DNA of 64,000 bases from Inquilinus sp. Marseille-Q2685. GTDB lineage: Bacteria > Pseudomonadota > Alphaproteobacteria > DSM-16000 > Inquilinaceae. The notes under the pieces were generated by a model. The model had not been told where the DNA came from. It saw only the letters and a list, made by a program, of their open reading frames with translations, and did no database searches. Below are positions 37,487-45,675 of this stretch, in pieces. The translations under genes were made by a program, and so were the position numbers. The DNA lies in the NCBI RefSeq assembly GCF_916619195.1, contig NZ_CAKAKL010000002.1, positions 1,180,001 through 1,244,000 of the forward strand. Direction: 5' to 3'. Numbering within the stretch: the first letter of the stretch is position 1; each line of letters starts with the position of its first letter.

Positions 37487-38199
37487 CCGACCCCGGTCAC
37501 GGTGACGATCACCGGCGGCCCGCCGTCCTGCGTCTGCAGCTTGCGCCGCAGCCGGGCGACCAGCGCGTCGACGGTGCGGTCGCCGACCTCGGTGTCGCGG
37601 TTGCTGACCACCTCGACCAGGTAGTCGCGGCTGAGCGGCCGGCCGTTGGCCTGCACCAGCGCCGCCAGCAGGTCGAACTCGCCGCGTGTCACCCGCACCG
37701 GGGTCCCGTCCCGGGTCGTCAGCTCGCGCCGCGTCTGGTCCAGGAGCCAGGAGTCGAAAGTGATCACGGAATTGTGCCGCGCGGCGGCGCGCTCCAGCCC
37801 GCGGCGGCGCAGCAGCGCCCGGGACCGGGCCAGCAGCTCTCGCAGCTTCACCGGCTTGGTCACGTAGTCGTCGCCCGCCAGCTCCAGCCCGACGATGCGG
37901 TCGACCTCGCTGTCCTTCTGGGTCACGAAGATGATGCCGACCGCGCTGGTCGACCGGATCTCGCGGGCCAGGTCGAGGCCGTCGCCGTCCGGCAGCTGGA
38001 TGTCGATGAACAGCAGGTCGGCCGGGCTGCGCTTCAGGGCCCGCCGGCATTCCGCGCCGGTCGCCGCCTCCTCCACCTCGAAGCCCTCCTCGGCGAAATA
38101 GCGCGCGATCATGGTGCGCGTGACCGGGTCGTCCTCCACCACGATCAGGCGATCGCGCCGTCCGGCGCTGCCTGTCCCGTCCGTCGTCCTGATGCTCAT
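37450..38199 (-). CDS. OmpR/PhoB-family response regulator
   Basis: A 249-residue two-domain regulator. The receiver (about 17-130) has the acidic pair EDD, phospho-acceptor D66 in LLFIDIQLPDGDG and the lysine of VTKPVK. The C-terminal winged helix (about 150-240) ends VTGVGYKLG, typical of OmpR/TorR-like DNA-binding domains. Its 3' end overlaps the giant kinase gene by 37 bp on the opposite strand. It is divergent from the flavoenzyme cluster at 38451, which makes that cluster its most likely local target (inference). Confidence 0.92.
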   Translation of the reverse strand: MSIRTTDGTGSAGRRDRLIVVEDDPVTRTMIARYFAEEGFEVEEAATGAECRRALKRSPADLLFIDIQLPDGDGLDLAREIRSTSAVGIIFVTQKDSEVDRIVGLELAGDDYVTKPVKLRELLARSRALLRRRGLERAAARHNSVITFDSWLLDQTRRELTTRDGTPVRVTRGEFDLLAALVQANGRPLSRDYLVEVVSNRDTEVGDRTVDALVARLRRKLQTQDGGPPVIVTVTGVGYKLGVRTDARG

Positions 38200-38257
38200 C
38201 AAAAATCCTGCCCTGCCCCGCAGCCGTTCCTTGTCGAGGCGCGTAGCGGATGAATGC

Positions 38258-38269
38258 GAACGGCCGTTC
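38258..38269. promoter_or_regulatory. Palindrome in the response-regulator / flavoenzyme gap
   Basis: GAACGGCCGTTC is a perfect 12-bp palindrome 59 bp upstream of the response-regulator gene and 182 bp upstream of the first flavoenzyme gene. It could be a regulator site. OmpR-family proteins usually bind direct repeats, so another regulator is possible. The rest of the 251-bp gap shows an AT-rich patch (about 38383-38401) that may hold the promoter for the plus-strand cluster. Confidence 0.4.
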
Positions 38270-38450
38270 AAATCTGGTTTACATCCCACCCTGCTTGGCA
38301 TGCTACCAGAGTCGGCAGGATTCGGCATCCGAACGTGTCGCGGTGGCAGGAAACAGCCATCGGCCGGAGCAGGATTCGAGAGTTTTTTCCTAAAATTCTT
38401 GAGAACGGGGTGGGTCCGCCCGGCCCCGCTCGACCGGCGAGGAGGCGAGC

Positions 38451-40025
38451 ATGTCCGAGCAGCAGACCACCTACCCGCATGTTCCGATCGCCGAGATGCT
38501 GCAGCGGATCCGGAAGGACAACACCGGACACGGCACCAAGCACGTGGTGATCCTGGGGGCCGGCATCGCCGGCCTGGCGGCGGCCTACGAGCTGCAGCAG
38601 CTCGGCCACATCGCCACGATCCTCGAGGGCAGCGAGCGCGTCGGCGGCCGCATCCTGACCCACCATTTCAAGGACGGCAGCTACAACGAGCTGGGGGCGA
38701 TGCGCGTCCCGGGCTCGCACGACTACACCCACTACTACATCGACCGCGCCGGCCTGACGGGCCGGCTGATCCCGTTCGTCAACAGCGTCCCCCAGAACTT
38801 CCTCGACATCCACGACGTGGTCTGCCGGCTGGGAGAGGACCGCAGCCGGATCTATCCGCGCTACGGCCTGCCGGAGACCGCGCCCTCGCCCGACGGCGCC
38901 TATCCGCAGGATCCGGGTGGTGCCATCTTCGGCTGGGTGCTGGCCAACGCCATCGCGCCCCTGACCCCGTACGAGCAGGACAGCCTGTTCAAGGGCGAGG
39001 TGACGACCGACAGGCTGCGCTATCTCGACAGCCTGTCTCTCGGCGCCTTCCTCGACACCGTGCTGCCGCAGCCGGTGAAGCAGCTGGTCGGCGCCTATAC
39101 CAGCCTCGCCGTCTGGTTCGACAAGGCGGTGACGATGTTCATCCGCGACACCATCGTCGGCACCGGCAACAACCTGACCACGCTGCATGGCGGCATGAGC
39201 CAGCTGCCCGACACGCTGGCGGCGATGCTGCGGCCGGGCACGGTGATGCTGCAGCACGAGGTCACCCGCATCAGCCTGACCTCCGAGACCAGCGTCGAGA
39301 TCGGCTATGTCGGGCCGGAAGGCCCGCAGATTCTGGCCGCGGACTATGTGCTGTGCACCCTGCCCTTCGGGGTCATGCGCCGGCTGCAGCTGGACGGCTT
39401 CAGCTACGCCAAGCGCCTGTCGATCAGCCAGATGGCCTACGCCGCCTCGACCAAGGTCATCCTCGACTGCCGCGAGCGGTTCTGGCAGTCGCGCTACGGC
39501 ATCTATGGCGGCGGGTCGGTCTCGGATGGGCTGCAGCGCCAGACCTACTATCCGATGGATCACCTGCAGGTCGAGCGCGGCCCGCTGCCGTCGCGGCCCT
39601 GGTCCAACCCGCACACCGGCCCGGCGCATGACGAGCGCACCGGCCCCGCGCCGAACGCCGATTCCACGATGCCCGGCGCGCTGCTCGGCGCCTATTGCTG
39701 GGGGTCGGACGCGCTGCGCCTCGGGCTGATGGAGCCGGGGGCACAGGTCGAGGCCGTGCGGCGCGGCATCGCCCGGTACCATCCGGAGATCCTGGACGAC
39801 AGGCTGGTGGTCGATTCCGCGTCGATCTGCTGGCAGTCGCACAAATGGTCGGCGGGGGCCTTCGCCTTCCTGCTGCCCGGCCAGCTCGGCTCGATCTTCC
39901 TCGACGGCAAGAAGCCGGAGGGCCGGGTGTTCTTCGCCGGCGAGCACTGCTCGCTCGACCAGGCCTGGATCCAGGGCGCGCTGATCGCCTCGCTCGAGGC
40001 GGTCGACCAGATCGTCAGCATCTGA
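38451..40025 (+). CDS. Flavin amine oxidase 1 (L-amino-acid/monoamine oxidase type)
   Basis: A 524-residue FAD enzyme of the amine-oxidase superfamily. The FAD motif is VVILGAGIAGLAAAYEL (about residues 32-48), followed by the GGRILT motif. The C-terminal FAD-binding segment is FFAGEHCSLDQAWIQGAL, as in bacterial L-amino-acid and tryptophan oxidases. It has no signal peptide and should oxidise an amine or amino acid to the imine/keto acid in the cytoplasm. GAGGAGGCGAGC precedes the ATG. It leads a run of five co-directional genes whose members suggest a small biosynthetic pathway. Confidence 0.85.
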   Translation: MSEQQTTYPHVPIAEMLQRIRKDNTGHGTKHVVILGAGIAGLAAAYELQQLGHIATILEGSERVGGRILTHHFKDGSYNELGAMRVPGSHDYTHYYIDRAGLTGRLIPFVNSVPQNFLDIHDVVCRLGEDRSRIYPRYGLPETAPSPDGAYPQDPGGAIFGWVLANAIAPLTPYEQDSLFKGEVTTDRLRYLDSLSLGAFLDTVLPQPVKQLVGAYTSLAVWFDKAVTMFIRDTIVGTGNNLTTLHGGMSQLPDTLAAMLRPGTVMLQHEVTRISLTSETSVEIGYVGPEGPQILAADYVLCTLPFGVMRRLQLDGFSYAKRLSISQMAYAASTKVILDCRERFWQSRYGIYGGGSVSDGLQRQTYYPMDHLQVERGPLPSRPWSNPHTGPAHDERTGPAPNADSTMPGALLGAYCWGSDALRLGLMEPGAQVEAVRRGIARYHPEILDDRLVVDSASICWQSHKWSAGAFAFLLPGQLGSIFLDGKKPEGRVFFAGEHCSLDQAWIQGALIASLEAVDQIVSI

Positions 40026-40058
40026 CGGCCGGCACCTCTCGCAGAAGGAGTGATGATC

Positions 40059-41666
40059 ATGGGCGCGGAGATCGACGGCGTCATCGACTGTGCCATCATC
40101 GGCGGCGGCATGGGCGGCGTGTACAGCGCCTGGCGGCTGGCCACCGCGCCTGAGTCCAAGGTCCCGGCGGCCGGCATCCACCTGTTCGAGATGAGCGACC
40201 GGATCGGCGGCCGGCTCGACACCGTCCGCCTGCCCGGCATGCCTCATGTGCCGGCCGAGCTCGGCGGCATGCGGATCATGACCTCGCAGTCGCTGGTCAT
40301 GGGCCTGGTCCAGCGACTGGGCTTCAAGACCGAGCCGTTCCCGATGGGCGGCAAGCAGAACCTGGCCTATCTGCGCAGCCACCGCTTCCAGGTCGGCCAG
40401 TATGGCGACGCCTCGGTGGTGCCGTACTGGCTGACCGGGGAGGAGCTCGGCAAGCCGCCGTCGAAGCTGGTGGTGCAGGCGATCGAGACGGTGATCCCCG
40501 GCGCCAGCAGTATGAGCAACGAGGAACTGCGCAAGGCTTGTGCCGCCGCCACGCTGAACGGCTTCCCGCTGCGCCAGCACGGCTTCTGGCAGGTGCTGCT
40601 GAACGCGCTCAGCATCGAGGCCTACAACCTCGCCTTGGCCGGCGGCGGCTTCAACACGGTGCTGACCAACTGGAACGCGGCCGAGGCCATCCCCTGGTAC
40701 ATGGAGGACTGGTCGATCCCGGCGGACCAGACGGCCTATGTCCATCTGCCCGAGGGCTACGAGGCCCTGCCCCGGCGCCTGTGCGACGAGTTCGAAGCGG
40801 CCGGCGGCCGCGTCCATCTGCGGCGGGAGCTGATCGCCTTCAGCCGGCGCGAGGACGGGCTGTACGCCCTGACCATCCACGACCACGGCGTCGGCCGCGA
40901 CCATGTCGTGCTGGCGCGCCGCTTGGTCCTGGCCATGCCGCGCCGGTCGTTGGACCGCATCGCCGAGCATCCGCTCGACCGCGCCGGCCCGAGCGAGTTC
41001 TTCGCCAAGCCCGGCGTGGCCGACCTCCTGGCCACCGTCACCGGCCAGGCACTGTACAAATTCGCCCTGGCCTATCCGCAGCCCTGGTGGCACGCGCTGG
41101 ATCTGGAGTCCGGCGATTCGGTCACCGACCTGCCGCTGCGCCAGATCTATTACTTCGAGACCGAGGGCGACATGCCCGGCGGCGACCCGGGCAACCGGAA
41201 CTCGCTGCTGGTCGCAGCCTATACCGATGGCATCTCGGTCGACTTCTGGGAGGGCGTCCGCCACAGCGGTCCGCGCTTCGAGGGCCGGCCCAATCCCTTC
41301 GTCGCCGCCGGGGAGGCGCGGCTGCCCGACATCTACGACGTCAGCGCGCTGATGGTGGCCGAGGCGCATCGCCAGCTGCTGGAGGTGCACGGCGTGACCG
41401 ATGCGCCGGAGCCCTATGCCGCCGCGTTCCGCGACTGGGGCGACGACCCCTATGGCGGCGGCTGGCACTCCTGGAACATCGGCGTCGACACCGCGGCGGT
41501 GATGCCCCGCATTGTCAAGCCGGTCGCCGACGAGGAGGTCTATATCTGCGGCGAATCCTACTCGACCTATCAGGGCTGGGTCGAAGGCGCGCTGCAGACC
41601 GCCGAGATGATGCTGACCGGGCATTTCGGCCTGGCCCCCGCCCCGGCCGGCAGCCCCGCCGCCTGA
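40059..41666 (+). CDS. Flavin amine oxidase 2
   Basis: A 535-residue FAD enzyme related in fold to the preceding gene but clearly divergent. The FAD motif is CAIIGGGMGGVYSAWRL, then DRIGGRLDT, and near the end VYICGESYSTYQGWVEGAL. The GE-S...QGWVEGAL ending is typical of L-amino-acid-oxidase-like flavoproteins. Three in-frame starts lie together (40050, 40053, 40059); the ATG at 40059 sits 8 bp after AGGAG and is preferred. Two amine oxidases in tandem suggest sequential oxidations or two amino-acid precursors. Confidence 0.83.
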   Translation: MGAEIDGVIDCAIIGGGMGGVYSAWRLATAPESKVPAAGIHLFEMSDRIGGRLDTVRLPGMPHVPAELGGMRIMTSQSLVMGLVQRLGFKTEPFPMGGKQNLAYLRSHRFQVGQYGDASVVPYWLTGEELGKPPSKLVVQAIETVIPGASSMSNEELRKACAAATLNGFPLRQHGFWQVLLNALSIEAYNLALAGGGFNTVLTNWNAAEAIPWYMEDWSIPADQTAYVHLPEGYEALPRRLCDEFEAAGGRVHLRRELIAFSRREDGLYALTIHDHGVGRDHVVLARRLVLAMPRRSLDRIAEHPLDRAGPSEFFAKPGVADLLATVTGQALYKFALAYPQPWWHALDLESGDSVTDLPLRQIYYFETEGDMPGGDPGNRNSLLVAAYTDGISVDFWEGVRHSGPRFEGRPNPFVAAGEARLPDIYDVSALMVAEAHRQLLEVHGVTDAPEPYAAAFRDWGDDPYGGGWHSWNIGVDTAAVMPRIVKPVADEEVYICGESYSTYQGWVEGALQTAEMMLTGHFGLAPAPAGSPAA

Positions 41667-41707
41667 CCGCCCCTCGCCTGGCCCCCAGCCCGGAAAGACC
41701 CCCGCGC

Positions 41708-43504
41708 ATGCTGCAGCAGACCACGACCTACTACCGCACAGTCACCGACCGGACGGTGTCGCAGCTGCTGCTCGACTACCTGAAGCTCGAGGATGTCCGC
41801 TACCTGTTCGGCATTCCCGGCGGCGGCATCATGTATCTGCTGAACGAGCTGCGGCTGCGCGAGGACGAGTTCACCTACATCGTCTGCCGGCACGAGACCG
41901 GTGCCGCCTACATGGCGGACGGGTATCACCGCGTCACCGGGGGGCTGGGCGTGGTCCTGGCCACCACCGGACCGGGCGCGGTCAACGCCCTGACCGGGGC
42001 GATGAACGCCCAGGCCGACCACTCCGCCGTCCTGACCATCACCGGCGAGGTCGCCGAAAGCTATTTCGGCAAAGGCTATCTGCAGCAGGGCATCGACGGC
42101 ACGCTGAACGTCGACGCCGTGTACCAGGCCTCGGTGCAGTACAGCGCCATGATCGCCAGCCCGGACGATTTCGCCACCCTGTTCACCCAGGCGCTGCGCG
42201 ACGCGCTGTCGATCCCGTTCCGCGCCACCCATATCAGCCTGCCGGTCGACGTCTCGAACGAGGCGCCGAGCAAGCCGGTGGCGTTCCCGAAGAGCTGGGA
42301 GAACTACCGCACCGTGCCGAAGGCCAGCGACCGTGCCCGCACCGGCCGGGCGCTGGATCTGCTGCTGGCGGCGAAGCGGCCGCTGATCATGCTCGGCAAC
42401 GGCAACCGCTTCGCCATGCAGGGCGAGCGGCGGGACAAGTTCATCGCCTTCGTCGAGCGCTTCGGCATCCCGGTGATGACCTCGCCCGACGGCAAGGCGC
42501 TGTTCCCGGAGAACCATCCGCTGTCGCTGCGCAACTACGGCATGGCCGGCTGCATCTGGCCCAGCCTCTACATCTCCGCCGCCGGCGGCGGCCCGGCCTA
42601 TGACGCGTTGATGGTGATGGGGTCGGTTCTGGGCAACCTCGCCACCGGCAACTGGAACACCGCCCTGCTGCCGAACGGGAACGGGCCGTTCATCCAGGTC
42701 GATGCCGACCAGTCGGTGATCGGCCGCGTGTTCCCGATCGAGCTCGGCATCGTCAGCGAGCTGGGCCAGTTCATCGACGACCTGTGCGAGCTGGCGCAGC
42801 AGCGCCAGCCGGACGAGGCCGCGGTGGCGGAGCGGAAGGGCTACATCCGTTGGATCCGGGACAACCACGCCCCCTGGTACGATCCGGAGAAGCGCGATTC
42901 CCTGGCCAGCCCGATCCTGCCGCAATCGGCGATGCGGGTGATCAACGAGGTGGTTCCGGCCGGCAGCCACATCTTCATCGACTGCGCCAACTGCGTCGGC
43001 TGGTCGCTGAACGACCTGGCGATCGACCCGCCGACCCAGATCCACCTGTCGCTCGACACCGGGCCGCTCGGCTTCGGCGTCTGCGCGGTGGTCGGCGGCA
43101 AGCTCGGCGCGCCCGACCGGACCTGCGTCGCGATCACCGGCGACGGCGCCTTCCTGATGCATGGCAGCGAGGTGTCGACCGCCGTGCGCTACGGCATCGG
43201 CGCCATCTGGATCGTCATGGACAACAACGACCTGGCCATGGTCAGCCAGGGCAACGCGCATTTCTTCCCGAAGCCGCCCGAGCCCTCCTGGACCGACTAC
43301 TACAAGCTGGGTGCGCCGGACCTGGTGGCCTTCGCCACGGGGCTGGGTGCCACGACCTACACGGTGCACGACCCGCAGCAGCTGCGCGCCGCCCTGACCA
43401 AGGCGATCGGCCAGGCCGAGCTGCTGCGGCGGCCGCAGGTGATCGTGCTGGAGATCGACCGGTCGGAGGTGCCGCCCTATTACCGCACCCCGCCGCAGGC
43501 CTGA
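41708..43504 (+). CDS. ThDP-dependent enzyme, acetolactate-synthase-like
   Basis: A 598-residue thiamine-diphosphate enzyme with the three-domain layout of IlvB/benzoylformate-decarboxylase relatives. The catalytic glutamate is E63 in CRHETGAAY. The diphosphate/Mg motif is GDGAFLMHGSEV, running to DNNDLAM in the C-terminal domain. It may decarboxylate a 2-oxo acid and join two units into an acyloin. Real acetolactate synthase is less likely: no small regulatory subunit or ilvC is adjacent, and the neighbours are amine oxidases and a KAS III-like protein. The ATG at 41708 follows the preceding stop by 41 bp. Confidence 0.85.
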   Translation: MLQQTTTYYRTVTDRTVSQLLLDYLKLEDVRYLFGIPGGGIMYLLNELRLREDEFTYIVCRHETGAAYMADGYHRVTGGLGVVLATTGPGAVNALTGAMNAQADHSAVLTITGEVAESYFGKGYLQQGIDGTLNVDAVYQASVQYSAMIASPDDFATLFTQALRDALSIPFRATHISLPVDVSNEAPSKPVAFPKSWENYRTVPKASDRARTGRALDLLLAAKRPLIMLGNGNRFAMQGERRDKFIAFVERFGIPVMTSPDGKALFPENHPLSLRNYGMAGCIWPSLYISAAGGGPAYDALMVMGSVLGNLATGNWNTALLPNGNGPFIQVDADQSVIGRVFPIELGIVSELGQFIDDLCELAQQRQPDEAAVAERKGYIRWIRDNHAPWYDPEKRDSLASPILPQSAMRVINEVVPAGSHIFIDCANCVGWSLNDLAIDPPTQIHLSLDTGPLGFGVCAVVGGKLGAPDRTCVAITGDGAFLMHGSEVSTAVRYGIGAIWIVMDNNDLAMVSQGNAHFFPKPPEPSWTDYYKLGAPDLVAFATGLGATTYTVHDPQQLRAALTKAIGQAELLRRPQVIVLEIDRSEVPPYYRTPPQA

Positions 43505-43551
43505 GAATGCCCACCGCAGCCCAGACCGACGTTCCGCGGAAGGACGCATGA

Positions 43552-44580
43552 ATGGTTGACAACACCGCCCGCATCACGGGCGTCGGCTTCGCGGTGCCGG
43601 AGCAGGTCCGGACCAACGACGCGCCGATCTTCGACTGGATCAAGGCGCACAACCCGCCCCATTCCGACCTGTTCAAGGGGTTCGAGCAGCGCCGGGTGCT
43701 GGCGCCGGGCGAGACCCTGGTCGCGCTGATGGCCGAGGCCGCCGCCGGCGCCCTGGCCGATGCCGGGCTGGCCGCCGGCGAGATCGACCTGCTGATCGGC
43801 GTCGCCTCGGTTTCCGACTACATCACCCCGAATTCGCTGGTGGCGCTGCACCGGACGCTGGGCCTGCCGTCGCGCTGCCAGGTGCTGCCGCTGGGCACCG
43901 AATACACCATCTTCAACGACGGCCTGGTGCTGGCCGAGGCGCTGATCCGCACCGGCCGCGGCCTGCGCAACGCCCTGGTGGTGTGCGGCTGCAACTGGAG
44001 CCGGCACGTCAGCTACCACGAGGCGACCTGCATCGGCGCCGGCGACGCCGCCGGCGCGGCGGTGATGGCGGTGACCGAGGCCCAGGATCGCTTCGCCCTG
44101 GTCGACGTGGTGACCGACACGGACACCGGCTTCTACGGGGCCATGCATCTGAGCGCCCGGCCGGTCGGCACGATCGATCCGCCGCCGCCCTATCTGGCGG
44201 AAAGCTTCACCACCCCGCTGATGTATTTCGGCGACGAGGCGGCCAAGGCGTTCCAGGAGTTCGGCGCCAAGGTCCCGCCGCGGATCGTCGACCGGCTGCT
44301 GCGCCGCAACGGCCTGGCGGCCGACGAGATCACGCTGATCGCGCATCAGGGCTCCTCGGTGCTGAGCGAGACCTGGGGCAAGGCGATCCGGCCCGGACAG
44401 TATCTGACGACGCTGCCCGAATACGCCAACATGACCTCGGCCTCGGTGCCGGTGACGCTGGCGGCGCGCTATCCCGAGATCGCCCGCGACAACCTGGTGC
44501 TGCTGACCGTCGGCATGCAGCAGCAGGCCTCGGCTGTGCTGCTGCGGCGCCGCTGCGCCCGGGGGCAGGTCGCGGTCTGA
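43552..44580 (+). CDS. KAS III-like (FabH-fold) protein lacking the catalytic Cys
   Basis: A 342-residue thiolase-fold protein of the 3-oxoacyl-ACP synthase III family. The His and Asn of the active site are present: H265 in LIAHQGSS and N293 in YANMTSASVP. The region where FabH has its nucleophilic Cys (just before a helix ending RTG) reads LPLGTEYTIFNDG, with no cysteine. The nearest Cys (C109) lies about eight to ten residues too early. It may therefore act on an unusual acyl unit without a covalent intermediate, or serve as a non-acylating partner as known for some KAS III-like pairs. It follows the ThDP enzyme after 47 bp. Confidence 0.8.
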   Translation: MVDNTARITGVGFAVPEQVRTNDAPIFDWIKAHNPPHSDLFKGFEQRRVLAPGETLVALMAEAAAGALADAGLAAGEIDLLIGVASVSDYITPNSLVALHRTLGLPSRCQVLPLGTEYTIFNDGLVLAEALIRTGRGLRNALVVCGCNWSRHVSYHEATCIGAGDAAGAAVMAVTEAQDRFALVDVVTDTDTGFYGAMHLSARPVGTIDPPPPYLAESFTTPLMYFGDEAAKAFQEFGAKVPPRIVDRLLRRNGLAADEITLIAHQGSSVLSETWGKAIRPGQYLTTLPEYANMTSASVPVTLAARYPEIARDNLVLLTVGMQQQASAVLLRRRCARGQVAV

Positions 44581-44614
44581 CCCGGCTTCGGGCCTCTCTC
44601 GGATCTTCATGGAC

Positions 44615-44645
44615 ACGGGCTTCGATCGATGCGGTCGAAGCCCGT
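44615..44645 (+). terminator. Stem-loop after the flavoenzyme/ThDP/KAS cluster
   Basis: ACGGGCTTCGA (44615-44625) and TCGAAGCCCGT (44635-44645) are perfect 11-bp inverted arms with a 9-base loop, 34 bp after the KAS III-like stop codon. The stem is strong but no clear U run follows, so it may be a Rho-assisted or attenuating terminator. The rest of the 303-bp gap before the next gene becomes markedly AT-richer around 44710-44840 and probably contains a promoter for it. Confidence 0.55.
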
Positions 44646-44883
44646 CGTCGTTTCCGGCGGCCGCCGGGATCTCGCCGCCGCACCCGTCATTCGCCGCCTC
44701 ATCTTTGCGAATGGTGGTTCATATCCCAGTCACAGCACTGAACGTTGCTGCGACTATACAGGAACATAAGCTGATCCGCGCAATATTGCGTCAGATTCCC
44801 CGACAATCGGTGGAATATCGTCGCATGACTGGACGCCCGGACGGCAACGGGCCGATCGACGGCCGACACAGCTGGAGGCCTCC

Positions 44884-45654
44884 ATGCATGACAGGATAGC
44901 CCTTGGGGGAGAGTCCCCCGCGGACCGGTTGGCGGCACTGTTCGACACCATCGAGACCCGCGGCGTCGTCCCCGGCGCGTCGAGCCGGGCGATCGGACCG
45001 GACGAAGCCACCTTCCGCGCCATGTACCTGGACCTGGACGCAGTCCGGGAGGCGCTTCGGGCGGCCGATCTCGCCCCCCGCCTGGTGACCGTCTGCGCCG
45101 ATGTGCTGCACATCCCGGACCGGTTCGACTGGCCTCTCCGTCAAATCGAGCTGGTGATCGTGGCCCGCCGGATCCATTCGGACGGTTACGCCACCATCGC
45201 TCTCGACTATCGCGACGACACCGCGGCAAGCCTGACGGTGTTCACCGAGACAGTGAGCGGCCGGTTCCAAGCGATCGCCGCGACCGCCCCCGACGGGCCG
45301 CAGCCGGCGGCCTTCATCTTCGACGCCCCGCCGGCGACGGGCGGCGTGCGGATCCATGTCCCGGGCCGCGAGCCCGTCGAGACCGCGCTGGACTGCACCC
45401 AGGACCTGCCGGCTCGCGCCGTGGCGGTCCTCGAGCAGGCGCTGCGGGCCGAGCTCTCCTTCGCCTCCGTGCTCCGCGACCAGCACCCTGCCCTGGCCCA
45501 GGCGATGCTCGGCTGGATCAGGACCTGTTCCGGCGGTCTTCCCGGCATGGGCTGGATGGCGGCGGAGCTCGGCAGCCTCGTGACGTCGCAGGCCGGAACG
45601 GCAAGCCCGCCGCGTCTCGCCTGGACGAAGACCGCATGGGCCGCAGCCGGCTGA
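44884..45654 (+). CDS. Hypothetical protein downstream of the flavoenzyme cluster
   Basis: A 256-residue protein that I do not recognise. There is no signal peptide or long hydrophobic segment. The central part (about 65-150) looks like beta strands (LRQIELVIVARRIHSDGYATIALDY, seen in pieces), followed by a helical C terminus (AVAVLEQALRAELSFASVL). It is preceded by its own AT-rich leader and a stem-loop, so it may be transcribed apart from the cluster. The ATG at 44884 is the first plausible start; another ATG at 45022 gives a shorter form. It ends convergent with the aldehyde-dehydrogenase gene. Confidence 0.6.
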   Translation: MHDRIALGGESPADRLAALFDTIETRGVVPGASSRAIGPDEATFRAMYLDLDAVREALRAADLAPRLVTVCADVLHIPDRFDWPLRQIELVIVARRIHSDGYATIALDYRDDTAASLTVFTETVSGRFQAIAATAPDGPQPAAFIFDAPPATGGVRIHVPGREPVETALDCTQDLPARAVAVLEQALRAELSFASVLRDQHPALAQAMLGWIRTCSGGLPGMGWMAAELGSLVTSQAGTASPPRLAWTKTAWAAAG

Positions 45655-45675
45655 CGGCGGCTGGCCGCCTCCGCC

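Noticed and set aside
41708-43504. Calling the ThDP enzyme acetolactate synthase (ilvB)
   Set aside because: No small regulatory subunit, ilvC or other branched-chain gene is adjacent, and the neighbours are amine oxidases and a KAS III-like protein. Only the superfamily is safe.
44609-44899. A 96-codon plus-strand frame between the KAS III-like gene and the next gene
   Set aside because: It runs through the stem-loop at 44615-44645 and into the next gene in a different frame, without a ribosome-binding site.
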